Shown: piece after piece, positions 1-6,558 of the stretch
How positions within the stretch are numbered: position 1 is the stretch's first letter
Layout of the letters: each line of letters starts with the position of its first letter
Assembly (NCBI GenBank): GCA_031272415.1
Contig: JAISTU010000150.1
Location: forward strand, 1 to 6,828
Reading direction: 5' to 3'
Source: Bacteroidales bacterium
GTDB taxonomy: Bacteria > Bacteroidota > Bacteroidia > Bacteroidales > WCHB1-69
DNA: 6,828 nt
Program-made: the position numbers and the translations under genes
Notes under the pieces: model-generated
What the model was told of the DNA's origin: nothing
Databases searched by the model: none
Seen by the model: the letters and a program-made list of their open reading frames with translations, nothing else

Positions 1-8
1 TTAAAAAA

Positions 9-28
9 TTGTCTGAACTTTGATTTTC
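9..28 (+). repeat. Truncated end of the palindromic repeat
   Basis: These 20 bases are identical to the left terminus of the complete element at 40-59 (TTGTCTGAAC followed by TTTGATTTTC). The copy breaks off into unrelated T-rich sequence, and the full element begins 31 nt after its start. It is either a remnant of an earlier insertion or a local duplication of the terminus. Only the end is present; no matching right end is visible in the window. Confidence 0.75.
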
Positions 29-41
29 ATAAGATTTTTTT

Positions 42-148
42 GTCTGAACTTTGATTTTCGTATGATTGATGTGATTATTATGATTTTAAAATTGTGATTA
101 TAGATAATCACATAAATCACGCAAATCATTCAAAATCATAGTTCAGAC
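42..148 (+). repeat. 107-bp imperfect palindromic interspersed repeat, left copy
   Basis: The element starts GTCTGAACTTTGATTTT and ends with the complement of GTCTGAACTATGATTTT, giving 17-bp terminal inverted repeats with one mismatch. The left arm carries TGATT at 52, 63, 72, 81 and 95. The right arm carries AATCA at 106, 115, 124 and 134, so the units recur about every 9-10 nt. GTGATTAT occurs at 71-78 and 94-101, and either can pair with ATAATCAC at 104-111, so two alternative hairpins are possible. It matches the inverted copy at 6233-6339 over the whole 107 bp with 5 differences by my alignment. It has no coding capacity. The structure suggests a non-autonomous MITE- or REP-like element; no transposase is present here. 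Confidence 0.9.
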
Positions 149-176
149 AAGGAGGGTGCAAAAATGCAAAAAAAAT

Positions 177-204
177 CTCTACACTCTACACTCTACACTC
201 TGCA
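177..204 (+). repeat. Heptamer tandem array (CTCTACA)
   Basis: Three exact CTCTACA units are followed by CTCTGCA, and a degenerate fifth unit (TTCTGA) ends at 210. The array lies between the palindromic repeat and the guaB promoter. The same heptamer, in reverse complement, sits in the equivalent place beside the second palindrome (6169-6211). Confidence 0.9.
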
Positions 205-226
205 TTCTGAAAAAAAAAGTTTTTTA

Positions 227-256
227 ATTTTTAATTGATAAAAAGGTGTATCTTTG
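227..256 (+). promoter_or_regulatory. Probable promoter of the guaB operon
   Basis: TATCTTTG at 249-256 fits the Bacteroidota -7 consensus TAnnTTTG. A clear TTG/TTTG -33 box is absent at the expected distance; that region is only T-rich (TTTTT at 228-232). Transcription would start near 262, giving an A/T-rich leader of about 45 nt with no Shine-Dalgarno sequence and no recognisable riboswitch. The box is the last part of a 46-nt block (211-256) that is duplicated, inverted, at 6168-6123. Confidence 0.7.
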
Positions 257-306
257 TAAATTAGTAAAATTTAGTTGAATAACAAATTAAAAAAAAAATA
301 TTTTAT

Positions 307-1788
307 ATGAACAATTCTGCATTTGAATTTGAAAAAGAAAAATTTGTTGGCGAATGTTATACTTATGATGATGTTTTGTTAGTGCCTGCGTACAGCGAAG
401 TGTTACCCAGAGAAGTGAGTTTGCAAACTGCTTTTACGCGACATATTGATTTAAATATACCTATTGTTTCTGCCGCAATGGACACTGTTACAGAGTCAAT
501 GTTGGCAATTGCGATTGCTCAGGAAGGAGGCATTGGTGTTATTCATAAAAATATGAGTATAGAGGCACAAGCGAAGGAGGTTTATAAGGTTAAACGTGCT
601 GAAAATGGAATGATTTCCGACCCCATTACAATTGATGTCAATGCTACTGTCAACACCGCACTCAATATTATGAAAGAATATAGAATTGGCGGCATTCCGG
701 TAGTAGATAAAGAAAAGAAAATCAAGGGAATAGTTACCAATCGAGATTTGCGTTTTGAAAGGAAACTCACCAAACCTATTAGAGAAGTAATGACCGCCAA
801 AGTGATTACGGTTGAGGAGTTTACCGATTTTTCAAAAGCAGAGAAAATTCTTCAAAAGCATAAAATTGAAAAATTACCTGTTGTTGATAAGCAAAATCGT
901 GTAGTAGGCTTGATTACCTATAAGGATATATTGAAAGTTAAGGCGCGTCCGAATGCGTGCAAAGACAATATGGGGCGACTTCGAGTTGCGGCGGCAGTAG
1001 GTACGGCATCAGATACTATGCAAAGAGTTGATGCTCTGTACAATGCAGGTGTTGATGCGGTGGTAGTAGATACCGCTCACGGACATACAAAATCGGTCAT
1101 TGCGATAGTGAAAACCATCCGAAAAGCCTATCCTAATTTGGAATTGATAGTAGGAAATATTGCTACCCCTGAGGCGGCGAAAGATTTGGCTAAATTGGAA
1201 ATAGATGCTCTTAAAGTGGGCATAGGACCGGGATCTATTTGCACTACACGCATTATTGCCGGCGTTGGGATACCTCAATTGGCGGCGGTTTATGCGGTTT
1301 CAAAGGCTCTCAAAGGCAGCGGAATTCCTGTTATTGCGGACGGCGGCATACGTTACAGTGGCGACATTGTGAAGGCATTGGCGGCAGGAGCATCGACTGT
1401 AATGGCGGGTTCGCTTTTTGCAGGGGTAGATGAATCGCCGGGCGATACTGTTATTTTTGAAGGCAGAAAATATAAAACTTATCGCGGAATGGGGTCTTTG
1501 GATGCCATGCAACAAGGCTCAAAAGACCGTTATTTTCAAGACATGGAAGACGATATTAAAAAATTAGTTCCCGAAGGAATTGTGGGGCGTATTCCTTACA
1601 AAGGCAGCCTTTCGGAGGTGTTAATGCAGATGATAGGCGGTTTGCGGGCAGGAATGGGTTATACAGGCAGTCGAGATATAGCCACGCTTGCGAAAGCCAA
1701 ATTTGTCAAAGTTACAGGTGCGGGCATGATAGAAAGTCATCCTCACGATGTTACCATTACCAAAGAAGCACCCAATTATTCAAGATAA
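307..1788 (+). CDS. guaB: IMP dehydrogenase
   Basis: This enzyme catalyses the NAD-dependent oxidation of IMP to XMP, the committed step of guanine nucleotide synthesis, in the cytosol. At 493 residues it is full length for bacterial IMPDH. The catalytic (beta/alpha)8 barrel is interrupted by two CBS domains at about residues 96-215, with paired GGIPVVD and EKLPVVD motifs. The catalytic loop GPGSICTTR places the nucleophilic Cys at 312. Asp255 in VVVDTAHGH lies in the NAD site, and ADGGIRYSGD (344-353) and MAGSLFAG (366-373) bind the IMP phosphate. The mobile flap has GSKDRYF with the Arg-Tyr pair at 408-409, then PEGIVGRIPYKG. The ATG start gives the usual short N-terminus before the conserved TYDDVLLVP, and only A/T-rich sequence precedes it. 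It is the first gene of a probable three-gene operon. Assignment is secure; all catalytic residues are present. Confidence 0.98.
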   Translation: MNNSAFEFEKEKFVGECYTYDDVLLVPAYSEVLPREVSLQTAFTRHIDLNIPIVSAAMDTVTESMLAIAIAQEGGIGVIHKNMSIEAQAKEVYKVKRAENGMISDPITIDVNATVNTALNIMKEYRIGGIPVVDKEKKIKGIVTNRDLRFERKLTKPIREVMTAKVITVEEFTDFSKAEKILQKHKIEKLPVVDKQNRVVGLITYKDILKVKARPNACKDNMGRLRVAAAVGTASDTMQRVDALYNAGVDAVVVDTAHGHTKSVIAIVKTIRKAYPNLELIVGNIATPEAAKDLAKLEIDALKVGIGPGSICTTRIIAGVGIPQLAAVYAVSKALKGSGIPVIADGGIRYSGDIVKALAAGASTVMAGSLFAGVDESPGDTVIFEGRKYKTYRGMGSLDAMQQGSKDRYFQDMEDDIKKLVPEGIVGRIPYKGSLSEVLMQMIGGLRAGMGYTGSRDIATLAKAKFVKVTGAGMIESHPHDVTITKEAPNYSR

Positions 1789-1793
1789 GTGTC

Positions 1794-2945
1794 GTGTTAT
1801 TTTCTGAAGTTTTAGTAGAACAGCGTTTAAAAAACATGCTTATCAACACCGTTAAGGCGGGGCGGGTAAGTCATGCACAATTATTTTTAGGGCAAGAAGG
1901 CACACATGCTTTTGGTTTGGCAGTCGCATACGCACAATATATCGCTTGTAAAAACAGAACAGAAACAGATGCGTGCGGAAAATGCCCTTCATGCCTCAAA
2001 TTCAATCATTTAGCACATCCGGATTTGCACTTTTTTTTCCCGCATTTAGCATCAGATAAAAATTCAAGTGCTGATTTTATTCGTGTATTTCAAAAATTAG
2101 CCAACGATACACATTGTTTATTTTCGGAAAAACAATTAGTAGAGGCATTGCAATTGGGTAATAAAGAGGCAATTATCAATATGCAGGATGCGGAATTGTT
2201 TTTATCTAAATTGTCGCTCAAACCCTACGAGTCTGATTATAAGTTTGTTATCATGTATTTGCCGGAAAAAATGAACAACCCAACGTCCAACAAAATACTC
2301 AAAACTTTGGAGGAGCCGGACGGGAAAACGTTGATAATTTTGGTGAGCGAAAATTATGATAACATTTTGCCGACAATACTTTCGCGTACTCAATTGTTCA
2401 AAATCAATAAATTACCCCTTGCGCAGTTTGCCGAAGCCATCTCTCGCCTCAAAGGGTGCAGTATTGAAATAGGAGAAGATTTGGCGGTATTGACAGACCG
2501 CAATTTGCAAGAAGCAATGGCTGCCGACAATGATATGTCGAAAGAAACTTTATTTGAGCAAGCAAAAACCATGATGCAATCGGCATATAAACTTTCGCAT
2601 TGGAGACCACATCAACTTAATTTTCAAGAGATTGCAGATTTTATTAAAACAATGGCAAACATTGGCAGAGAAAGTCAAAAAATATTTTTTCGTTATGTGC
2701 TTTCGGTGGTCAGAAAAAGTGTATTTTTAACTTTCAATGCAAACCAATTAGTGCATGCAACAGCCAAAGAGCGGGAGTGGATGAACAATTTTTCGCCATT
2801 TATTAACGAGCGTAATGCGTTTCAAATAGAAAAAGTAATCAATGATGCCATTATCGATATTAGTAAAAATGCAGAGCCGAATATACTTTTTACAGATACG
2901 ATTTTGAAATTGGGAAAATTGATCAGAGTTGGGGATAAAAGGTAA
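1794..2945 (+). CDS. holB: DNA polymerase III delta' subunit (clamp loader), GTG start
   Basis: This is the delta' protein of the clamp-loader complex that loads the sliding clamp during DNA replication. The 383-residue product has the AAA+ clamp-loader layout: a conserved N-terminus with GRVSHAQLFLG (23-33), a four-cysteine zinc module (Cys52, 61, 64, 67, as C-x8-C-x2-C-x2-C), KILKTLEEP (167-175) and an SRT sequence (197-199) at the place of the clamp-loader SRC arginine finger. The P-loop position reads GQEGTHAFG and lacks the Lys-Ser/Thr of a working Walker A. This agrees with delta' usually being a non-hydrolysing subunit. GTG is chosen as start because it gives the MLF beginning common in this family; the next ATG (Met15) would remove the first conserved helix. 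It lies 5 nt after the guaB stop, so it is surely co-transcribed. The C-terminal 170 residues are less conserved, as is normal for this family. Confidence 0.9.
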   Translation: MLFSEVLVEQRLKNMLINTVKAGRVSHAQLFLGQEGTHAFGLAVAYAQYIACKNRTETDACGKCPSCLKFNHLAHPDLHFFFPHLASDKNSSADFIRVFQKLANDTHCLFSEKQLVEALQLGNKEAIINMQDAELFLSKLSLKPYESDYKFVIMYLPEKMNNPTSNKILKTLEEPDGKTLIILVSENYDNILPTILSRTQLFKINKLPLAQFAEAISRLKGCSIEIGEDLAVLTDRNLQEAMAADNDMSKETLFEQAKTMMQSAYKLSHWRPHQLNFQEIADFIKTMANIGRESQKIFFRYVLSVVRKSVFLTFNANQLVHATAKEREWMNNFSPFINERNAFQIEKVINDAIIDISKNAEPNILFTDTILKLGKLIRVGDKR

Positions 2946-2963
2946 AGCAAAAAAATCCATAAA

Positions 2964-4886
2964 ATGATAACAGTCAATAATTTATCTGTTCGATTTTCGG
3001 GTAAAGATTTATTTAAAAACATCAATTTTGTTGCCGGCGACAAGGAGCATATTGCACTCAGCGGTAAAAATGGAGCAGGGAAATCCACACTTTTAAACGT
3101 TTTGGCGGGCAACCTTTCGCCGCAAACTGGTAACATTGTGATTACCAAAGATTTTAAAATCGGTTACCTCCCGCAAGAGAAAAAATTGCACTCCCCAAAA
3201 ACCGTTTGGGCAGAAACTATGACCGCTTTTGTGGAAATTCAACAAATGGAAAACCAAATTGCTCAAATCACTCATGAAATTTCACAAAGAACTGATTATC
3301 AATCAAATGAATACAACCATTTGCTCAATCAACTTTCCGATTACAATCACCGTTTATCAATTTTGGATGCGGGGAGTATGGATGCCAATACGGAGCAAGT
3401 TTTAACCGGTTTGGGCTTTGAAAGGACTGATTTTGAGAGAAATGTAAGCGAATTTAGCAGTGGTTGGCAAATGCGAATTGAATTGGCAAAAATTTTGTTG
3501 AGAAAAACCGAAATTTTGCTTTTGGACGAGCCGACAAATCATTTAGATATTGAGTCCATTCAATGGTTAGAGCGTTTTTTAGCCACTTATTCAGGCACTT
3601 TGTTGTTGGTTTCGCACGATAAACGCTTTTTGGACACCACTTGCCGACGGACAATGGAAATTTCTCTCGGCGGTTTGCAGGACTATAATTGCAATTATTC
3701 ACAATATGTTATCCGAAGAGCAGAACGCATTGAAAGTCAATTACATGCATCTGAAAATCAAAAAAAAGAAATCGCTGAAACAGAAAAATTTATAGAACGG
3801 TTTCGTTACAAAGCCACAAAAGCAAAACAGGTGCAAAGTCGCATCAAATTGCTCGAAAAAATGGAAAAAACGGAGGTCGAACAAATTGATACCTCACATA
3901 TTCATTTTCGTTTTCTGAAAGCCCCCGCTTGCGAAAGAGTGGTTTTTGAAGCCCAAAATTTATCAAAATCATATTCACAATTGCCTGTATTAGAGAAGAT
4001 TAACTTTGTTATTCAACGAAAAGAAAAAATTGTTTTTGTGGGCAAAAATGGAGAAGGAAAAACGACTTTGGTAAGAATTTTAAAGGGTGAATTGACGCCC
4101 ACTTGTGGCACATTGCTCAAAGGGGAGCAGGTCAAAATCGGCTATTATGCACAAGAACAAAATGGTTTATTAGATGATCAATTAACTGTTTTTCAGACGA
4201 TTGACAATATTGCAGTCGGTGATATGCGCCTTAAAACACGTTCCATTTTGGGCAGTTTCCTTTTCAGTGGAGATGATATTGAAAAAAAAGTAAGCGTGCT
4301 TTCAGGAGGCGAAAAGGCGCGCCTTGCGTTGGCAAAATTGCTTTTAGAGCCTTATAATGTACTCATTTTGGACGAACCGACCAACCATTTGGACATGACC
4401 TCCAAAGAAATTCTCAAAAATGCACTCCAACAATATGACGGCACATTGATTTTGGTCTCCCACGACCGCGATTTTTTGCAAGGGTTGAGCGATAAAGTGT
4501 TTGAATTTAAAAATCATAATATCAAAACTTATTTAGGAGACATCAATTATTATCTTGAAAAGAAAGAGTCTGAAAATCAATCAATTACATTGCAACAAAC
4601 CTCCTCTATTCCTACTTTTTCAGACAAAAATACGGCATCCAAACTCTCCTACGAACAGCAAAAACAAATAGATGCTCAACAACGAAAAAAACAAAAACAA
4701 ATTCAACAGTTAGAGGCTCAAATTCAACAATTAGAACAACATTTACAACATTTATCAACTCAATTAGCAGACGAAACAACCTACCAAAATGCCGACCTTT
4801 CCGCCAAAATTTGCCAAGAATACGACCTTTGTCGCTCACAACTTGCAGATGCTATGCAAGAATGGACTCTTTTAGTTGAAAGTTGA
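2964..4886 (+). CDS. ABC-F family ATPase (Uup/EttA type, ribosome-associated)
   Basis: This soluble protein has two ABC ATPase domains and no membrane segments, the ABC-F pattern. Members bind the ribosomal E site, where they relieve stalled translation or in some cases protect against antibiotics. Domain 1 has Walker A GKNGAGKS (34-41), a degenerate signature SSGWQ (165-169), Walker B ILLLDEPTNHLD (184-195) and SHD (217-219). The interdomain linker (about 240-320) contains the basic stretch RFRYKATKAKQVQSRIK expected to contact tRNA. Domain 2 has GKNGEGKT (360-367), LSGGE (446-450), LILDEPTNHLD (467-477) and SHD (499-501). Both Walker B glutamates are present, so both sites should hydrolyse ATP. 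Residues about 560-605 form a Gln-rich coiled coil, a C-terminal extension as in Uup-like proteins. The ATG lies 18 nt after holB, so it is probably the last gene of the operon. The exact subfamily, and any resistance role, cannot be settled by eye. Confidence 0.93.
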   Translation: MITVNNLSVRFSGKDLFKNINFVAGDKEHIALSGKNGAGKSTLLNVLAGNLSPQTGNIVITKDFKIGYLPQEKKLHSPKTVWAETMTAFVEIQQMENQIAQITHEISQRTDYQSNEYNHLLNQLSDYNHRLSILDAGSMDANTEQVLTGLGFERTDFERNVSEFSSGWQMRIELAKILLRKTEILLLDEPTNHLDIESIQWLERFLATYSGTLLLVSHDKRFLDTTCRRTMEISLGGLQDYNCNYSQYVIRRAERIESQLHASENQKKEIAETEKFIERFRYKATKAKQVQSRIKLLEKMEKTEVEQIDTSHIHFRFLKAPACERVVFEAQNLSKSYSQLPVLEKINFVIQRKEKIVFVGKNGEGKTTLVRILKGELTPTCGTLLKGEQVKIGYYAQEQNGLLDDQLTVFQTIDNIAVGDMRLKTRSILGSFLFSGDDIEKKVSVLSGGEKARLALAKLLLEPYNVLILDEPTNHLDMTSKEILKNALQQYDGTLILVSHDRDFLQGLSDKVFEFKNHNIKTYLGDINYYLEKKESENQSITLQQTSSIPTFSDKNTASKLSYEQQKQIDAQQRKKQKQIQQLEAQIQQLEQHLQHLSTQLADETTYQNADLSAKICQEYDLCRSQLADAMQEWTLLVES

Positions 4887-4890
4887 AAAT

Positions 4891-4935
4891 GAAAATTGAT
4901 TTGTGTTTAATTCTCAATTCTCAATTCTCAATTTT
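4891..4935. terminator. Possible weak bidirectional terminator with AATTCTC heptamers
   Basis: This spacer separates two convergent operons. AAAATTGA at 4892-4899 can pair with TCAATTTT at 4928-4935, giving an 8-bp A/T-rich stem with a 28-nt loop and T or A runs at its edges. The loop contains three exact AATTCTC heptamers plus AATT (4909-4933). No GC-rich intrinsic terminator is present. The hairpin is weak, so the terminator call is tentative, while the tandem repeat itself is plain. Confidence 0.35.
4909..4933 (+). repeat. Heptamer tandem array (AATTCTC)
   Basis: Three exact AATTCTC units are followed by AATT, between the 3' ends of the ABC-F gene and the phosphopantetheinyl transferase gene. 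The unit length of 7 is the same as in the CTCTACA arrays at 177-204 and 6169-6211, but the unit sequence differs. Confidence 0.9.
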
Positions 4936-5558
4936 TAATTGTTTCCCTTTCCCCATACCAACAAATTATCTTCTATATTTTGATAGAAAAGTTGCACTTT
5001 TTGTTCTGAATCTTTTTTTTGAAAATAGCCGATTGCTTGTTGTGTGTCGGCATTGATTTGAGAAATATATAAATTTTGTGTCATCAGGGGCTGCTTTTGG
5101 CTAAATATTTTATACATTACTTCTTTGGCACACCACAAAAAAAGCAATTCATCGTTTGTATAATTTTGATTTTCAAGCGGATGCAAAAATTTAGATTGTA
5201 AATGCTCCATTTGGAGACGTTTTTTTTCAATGTCTATCCCAATATATTGATTATCAGATAGATAAATTGCTACAAAATTTTGTGAATGGGAGATAGAAAT
5301 TTGATGATTTGTGCTTTTTAAGAACGGTTTTCCTGTTTCAATATGCTGTAAATCAAATGGTTGCGGTATACAATGTTGTAATAAAAGCCGAACCGAGAGC
5401 CATTCTTTTTTTCTGTTTTCTGCCTTAATAGATTGATACTCAATAAGTTGCTTTTCATTCATTTTGAACATGGACAACAATTGGGCTGCATTTTCCTCCA
5501 TTTTCCACAATGCCAAAAGTTCATTTTTACCTATTTTTTGCACCGAATAAAGAGGCAT
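4935..5558 (-). CDS. 4'-phosphopantetheinyl transferase superfamily protein (Sfp-like)
   Basis: This enzyme moves the phosphopantetheine arm of coenzyme A onto a serine of an acyl or peptidyl carrier protein, turning apo-carrier into holo-carrier in the cytosol. The 207-residue product has the family motifs in order: ENRKKEWLSVRLLL (47-60), GKPFL (76-80), SISHS (88-92), IGIDIE (106-111) with metal-binding Asp109 and Glu111, and WCAKEVMYK (142-150) with Glu146 and Lys150. This is a single-chain, two-half fold of the Sfp/HetI group rather than the roughly 120-residue AcpS type. It is shorter than Sfp itself but typical of Bacteroidota versions. The start at MPLY fits the family in this phylum. 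It follows the TonB-like gene by 36 nt on the same strand and has no clear promoter of its own, so it is probably second in a two-gene operon. No carrier protein or synthase gene is nearby, so the target is unknown. Confidence 0.92.
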   Translation of the reverse strand: MPLYSVQKIGKNELLALWKMEENAAQLLSMFKMNEKQLIEYQSIKAENRKKEWLSVRLLLQHCIPQPFDLQHIETGKPFLKSTNHQISISHSQNFVAIYLSDNQYIGIDIEKKRLQMEHLQSKFLHPLENQNYTNDELLFLWCAKEVMYKIFSQKQPLMTQNLYISQINADTQQAIGYFQKKDSEQKVQLFYQNIEDNLLVWGKGNN

Positions 5559-5594
5559 AAACTATTGTATATTGTTGATAATCAGTTATTTATA

Positions 5595-6092
5595 TTATTT
5601 TCCAAATCTAATCGGCAAAGATGACCCCGACCTTACAGGGACTCCTTTTTGTACTGCCGGCAACCATTTGGGCATCATCTTAACTACTCTAATTGCCTCA
5701 TTATCAAGTTCTTTATTCCCACTGCTTTTTTGGACAAAAACATTTGTAACACTACCGTCTGTTTCAATTATAAAATTCACAGTAACAGTACCTTGTGCTT
5801 TTTGGCGTAAGGCTTTGCGCGGATATTTTAAATTTTTGCGTAAAAAATTCTCTTTAGCACTCTCACCGCCCGGAAATTCGGCTTGTCCTATGGCTTTATT
5901 AACTTGTACAACAGCAACTTGCGAACTGTCGTTGATGTTTTTAACAGCAATATCTTTGCTAATTTGTATAGCACTGTCTTTTGCAATTTGTGCCACACTG
6001 TCAGGGCGAGTTTCCGTATTTTGTCCCTGCAAATTAACCCAAAAGCCCAACCATAAACCTAAAATAATATATAATCCCTTTGTATAATTCAT
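5595..6092 (-). CDS. TonB C-terminal-domain protein with N-terminal signal/anchor
   Basis: This 165-residue protein starts with MNYTKG and a hydrophobic stretch (about residues 6-21), a signal peptide or a single inner-membrane anchor. A polar spacer (22-70) follows, containing a crude 8-residue repeat (IAKDSAIQ / ISKDIAVK). The C-terminal half (about 72-163) is a TonB domain: FPGG (73-76), YP (90-91), GTVTVNFIIETDGSV (101-115), NKELDNEAIRVVKMMPKWLP (126-145) and a final LPIRF. In classical TonB this domain contacts the TonB box of outer-membrane receptors and passes on energy from ExbB/ExbD. Here the proline-rich periplasm-spanning segment is missing and no exbB or exbD is adjacent. It may therefore be a short periplasmic TonB-domain protein of the kind numerous in Bacteroidota rather than a true energy transducer. 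It is the first gene of the minus-strand pair. Confidence 0.88.
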   Translation of the reverse strand: MNYTKGLYIILGLWLGFWVNLQGQNTETRPDSVAQIAKDSAIQISKDIAVKNINDSSQVAVVQVNKAIGQAEFPGGESAKENFLRKNLKYPRKALRQKAQGTVTVNFIIETDGSVTNVFVQKSSGNKELDNEAIRVVKMMPKWLPAVQKGVPVRSGSSLPIRFGK

Positions 6093-6122
6093 CTATTTCT
6101 TAATTAAATTTTTGGAAAAACA

Positions 6123-6155
6123 CAAAAATACACATTTTTTTCGATTAAAAATTAA
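6123..6155 (-). promoter_or_regulatory. Probable promoter of the TonB-like/transferase operon
   Basis: Read on the minus strand, TATTTTTG (6130-6123) matches the Bacteroidota -7 box TAnnTTTG about 30 nt before the ATG. The -33 region is T-rich without a clear TTTG. Together with the upstream A/T tract (to 6168) it matches the guaB promoter block at 42 of 46 positions, including the exact spacing between the 25-nt A/T tract and the box. Confidence 0.6.
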
Positions 6156-6168
6156 AAAACTTTTTTTT

Positions 6169-6211
6169 AGAGTGTAGAGTTTTTTTCAGAGTGTAGAGTG
6201 CAGAGTGTAGA
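6169..6211 (-). repeat. Heptamer array (CTCTACA on the minus strand), interrupted
   Basis: On the plus strand the units read AGAGTGT at 6188-6194, AGAGTGC at 6195-6201 and AGAGTGT at 6202-6208, followed by AGA. A T-run (6180-6186) separates these from AGAGTGTAGAGT at 6169-6180. This is the inverted counterpart of the array at 177-204 and lies in the same position between palindrome and promoter. The number and spacing of units differ, so the array has changed length since the two copies parted. Confidence 0.85.
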
Positions 6212-6232
6212 TTTTTCTATTTTTTTGCATTT

Positions 6233-6339
6233 GTCTGAACTATGATTTTGAATGATATGAATGATTTGTGTGATTATCTATAATCACAATTTTAAAATCA
6301 TAATAATCACATCACTCATACGAAAATCAAAGTTCAGAC
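6233..6339 (-). repeat. 107-bp imperfect palindromic interspersed repeat, right copy
   Basis: This is the reverse complement of the element at 42-148, the same length with 5 substitutions by my alignment. The substitutions are one in the left arm (GATTGATG versus GAGTGATG) and four in the right arm. The termini TTGTCTGAAC and GTTCAGACAA are intact. It lies between two divergent promoters (minus strand at 6123-6155, plus strand at 6420-6448). No clear target-site duplication can be assigned, because the flanks are T- and A-rich homopolymer. Confidence 0.9.
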
Positions 6340-6419
6340 AAAAAAAAGTTAAAAATTTTATTTCCTTGACAATCAACAAAATATAAAATAATTGCAATTT
6401 TTTTTTCGCAAAATTAACT

Positions 6420-6448
6420 TTTGTATCAAAAAAAAAAGTGTATCTTTG
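6420..6448 (+). promoter_or_regulatory. Strong Bacteroidota-type promoter for the last reading frame
   Basis: TTTG at 6420-6423, a 17-nt spacer and TATCTTTG at 6441-6448 match the -33/-7 consensus of this phylum. It is the best-formed promoter in the window. Transcription would start near 6455, leaving a leader of about 104 nt before the ATG at 6559. The leader contains GGTG (6465-6468) able to pair with CACC (6479-6482). It also contains AAGGTTTTTT (6493-6502), whose complement AAAAACCTT lies at 6450-6458, mostly at or before the expected start. An attenuator is therefore possible but not well supported. Confidence 0.7.
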
Positions 6449-6558
6449 CAAAAACCTTAACTTTGGTGTTGAAAAAATCACCTCATGTGTCGAAGGTTTT
6501 TTAAGTTCTCGAACATTTTGAAGAAGATATAAAGAAAAAAAATATATAAATATGTCAT

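Noticed and set aside
42..210. A CRISPR array
   Set aside because: The repeats are a single long palindrome plus 7-nt tandem units without spacers, and no cas gene is present.
257..306. Purine riboswitch upstream of guaB
   Set aside because: The leader is only about 45 nt of A/T-rich sequence, too short for the known purine riboswitch and without its conserved core.
2822..3148. 108-codon open frame on the minus strand across the holB/ABC-F junction
   Set aside because: It is antisense to two well-supported genes and includes the complement of the Walker A region; it has no recognisable domain.
5572..6087. 171-codon open frame on the plus strand
   Set aside because: It lies antisense to the TonB-like gene, whose product has a clear conserved domain. 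The plus-strand translation is Leu/Thr/Cys-rich and matches nothing I recognise.
42..6339. A composite transposon with the palindromes as terminal repeats
   Set aside because: No transposase, integrase or resolvase is encoded between the repeats, the cargo is core housekeeping genes, and no target-site duplication is visible. Two independent copies of a dispersed repeat explain it better.
6366..6387. Sigma-70-like TTGACA followed by TATAAA
   Set aside because: The spacing is only about 10 nt, and Bacteroidota use a different consensus; the TTTG/TATCTTTG pair downstream fits far better.
6466..6504. Twelve-codon leader peptide starting GTG in the 5' leader of the last gene
   Set aside because: It has a non-ATG start, no run of a regulatory amino acid and only a weak associated hairpin, which is too little to support a leader-peptide attenuator.
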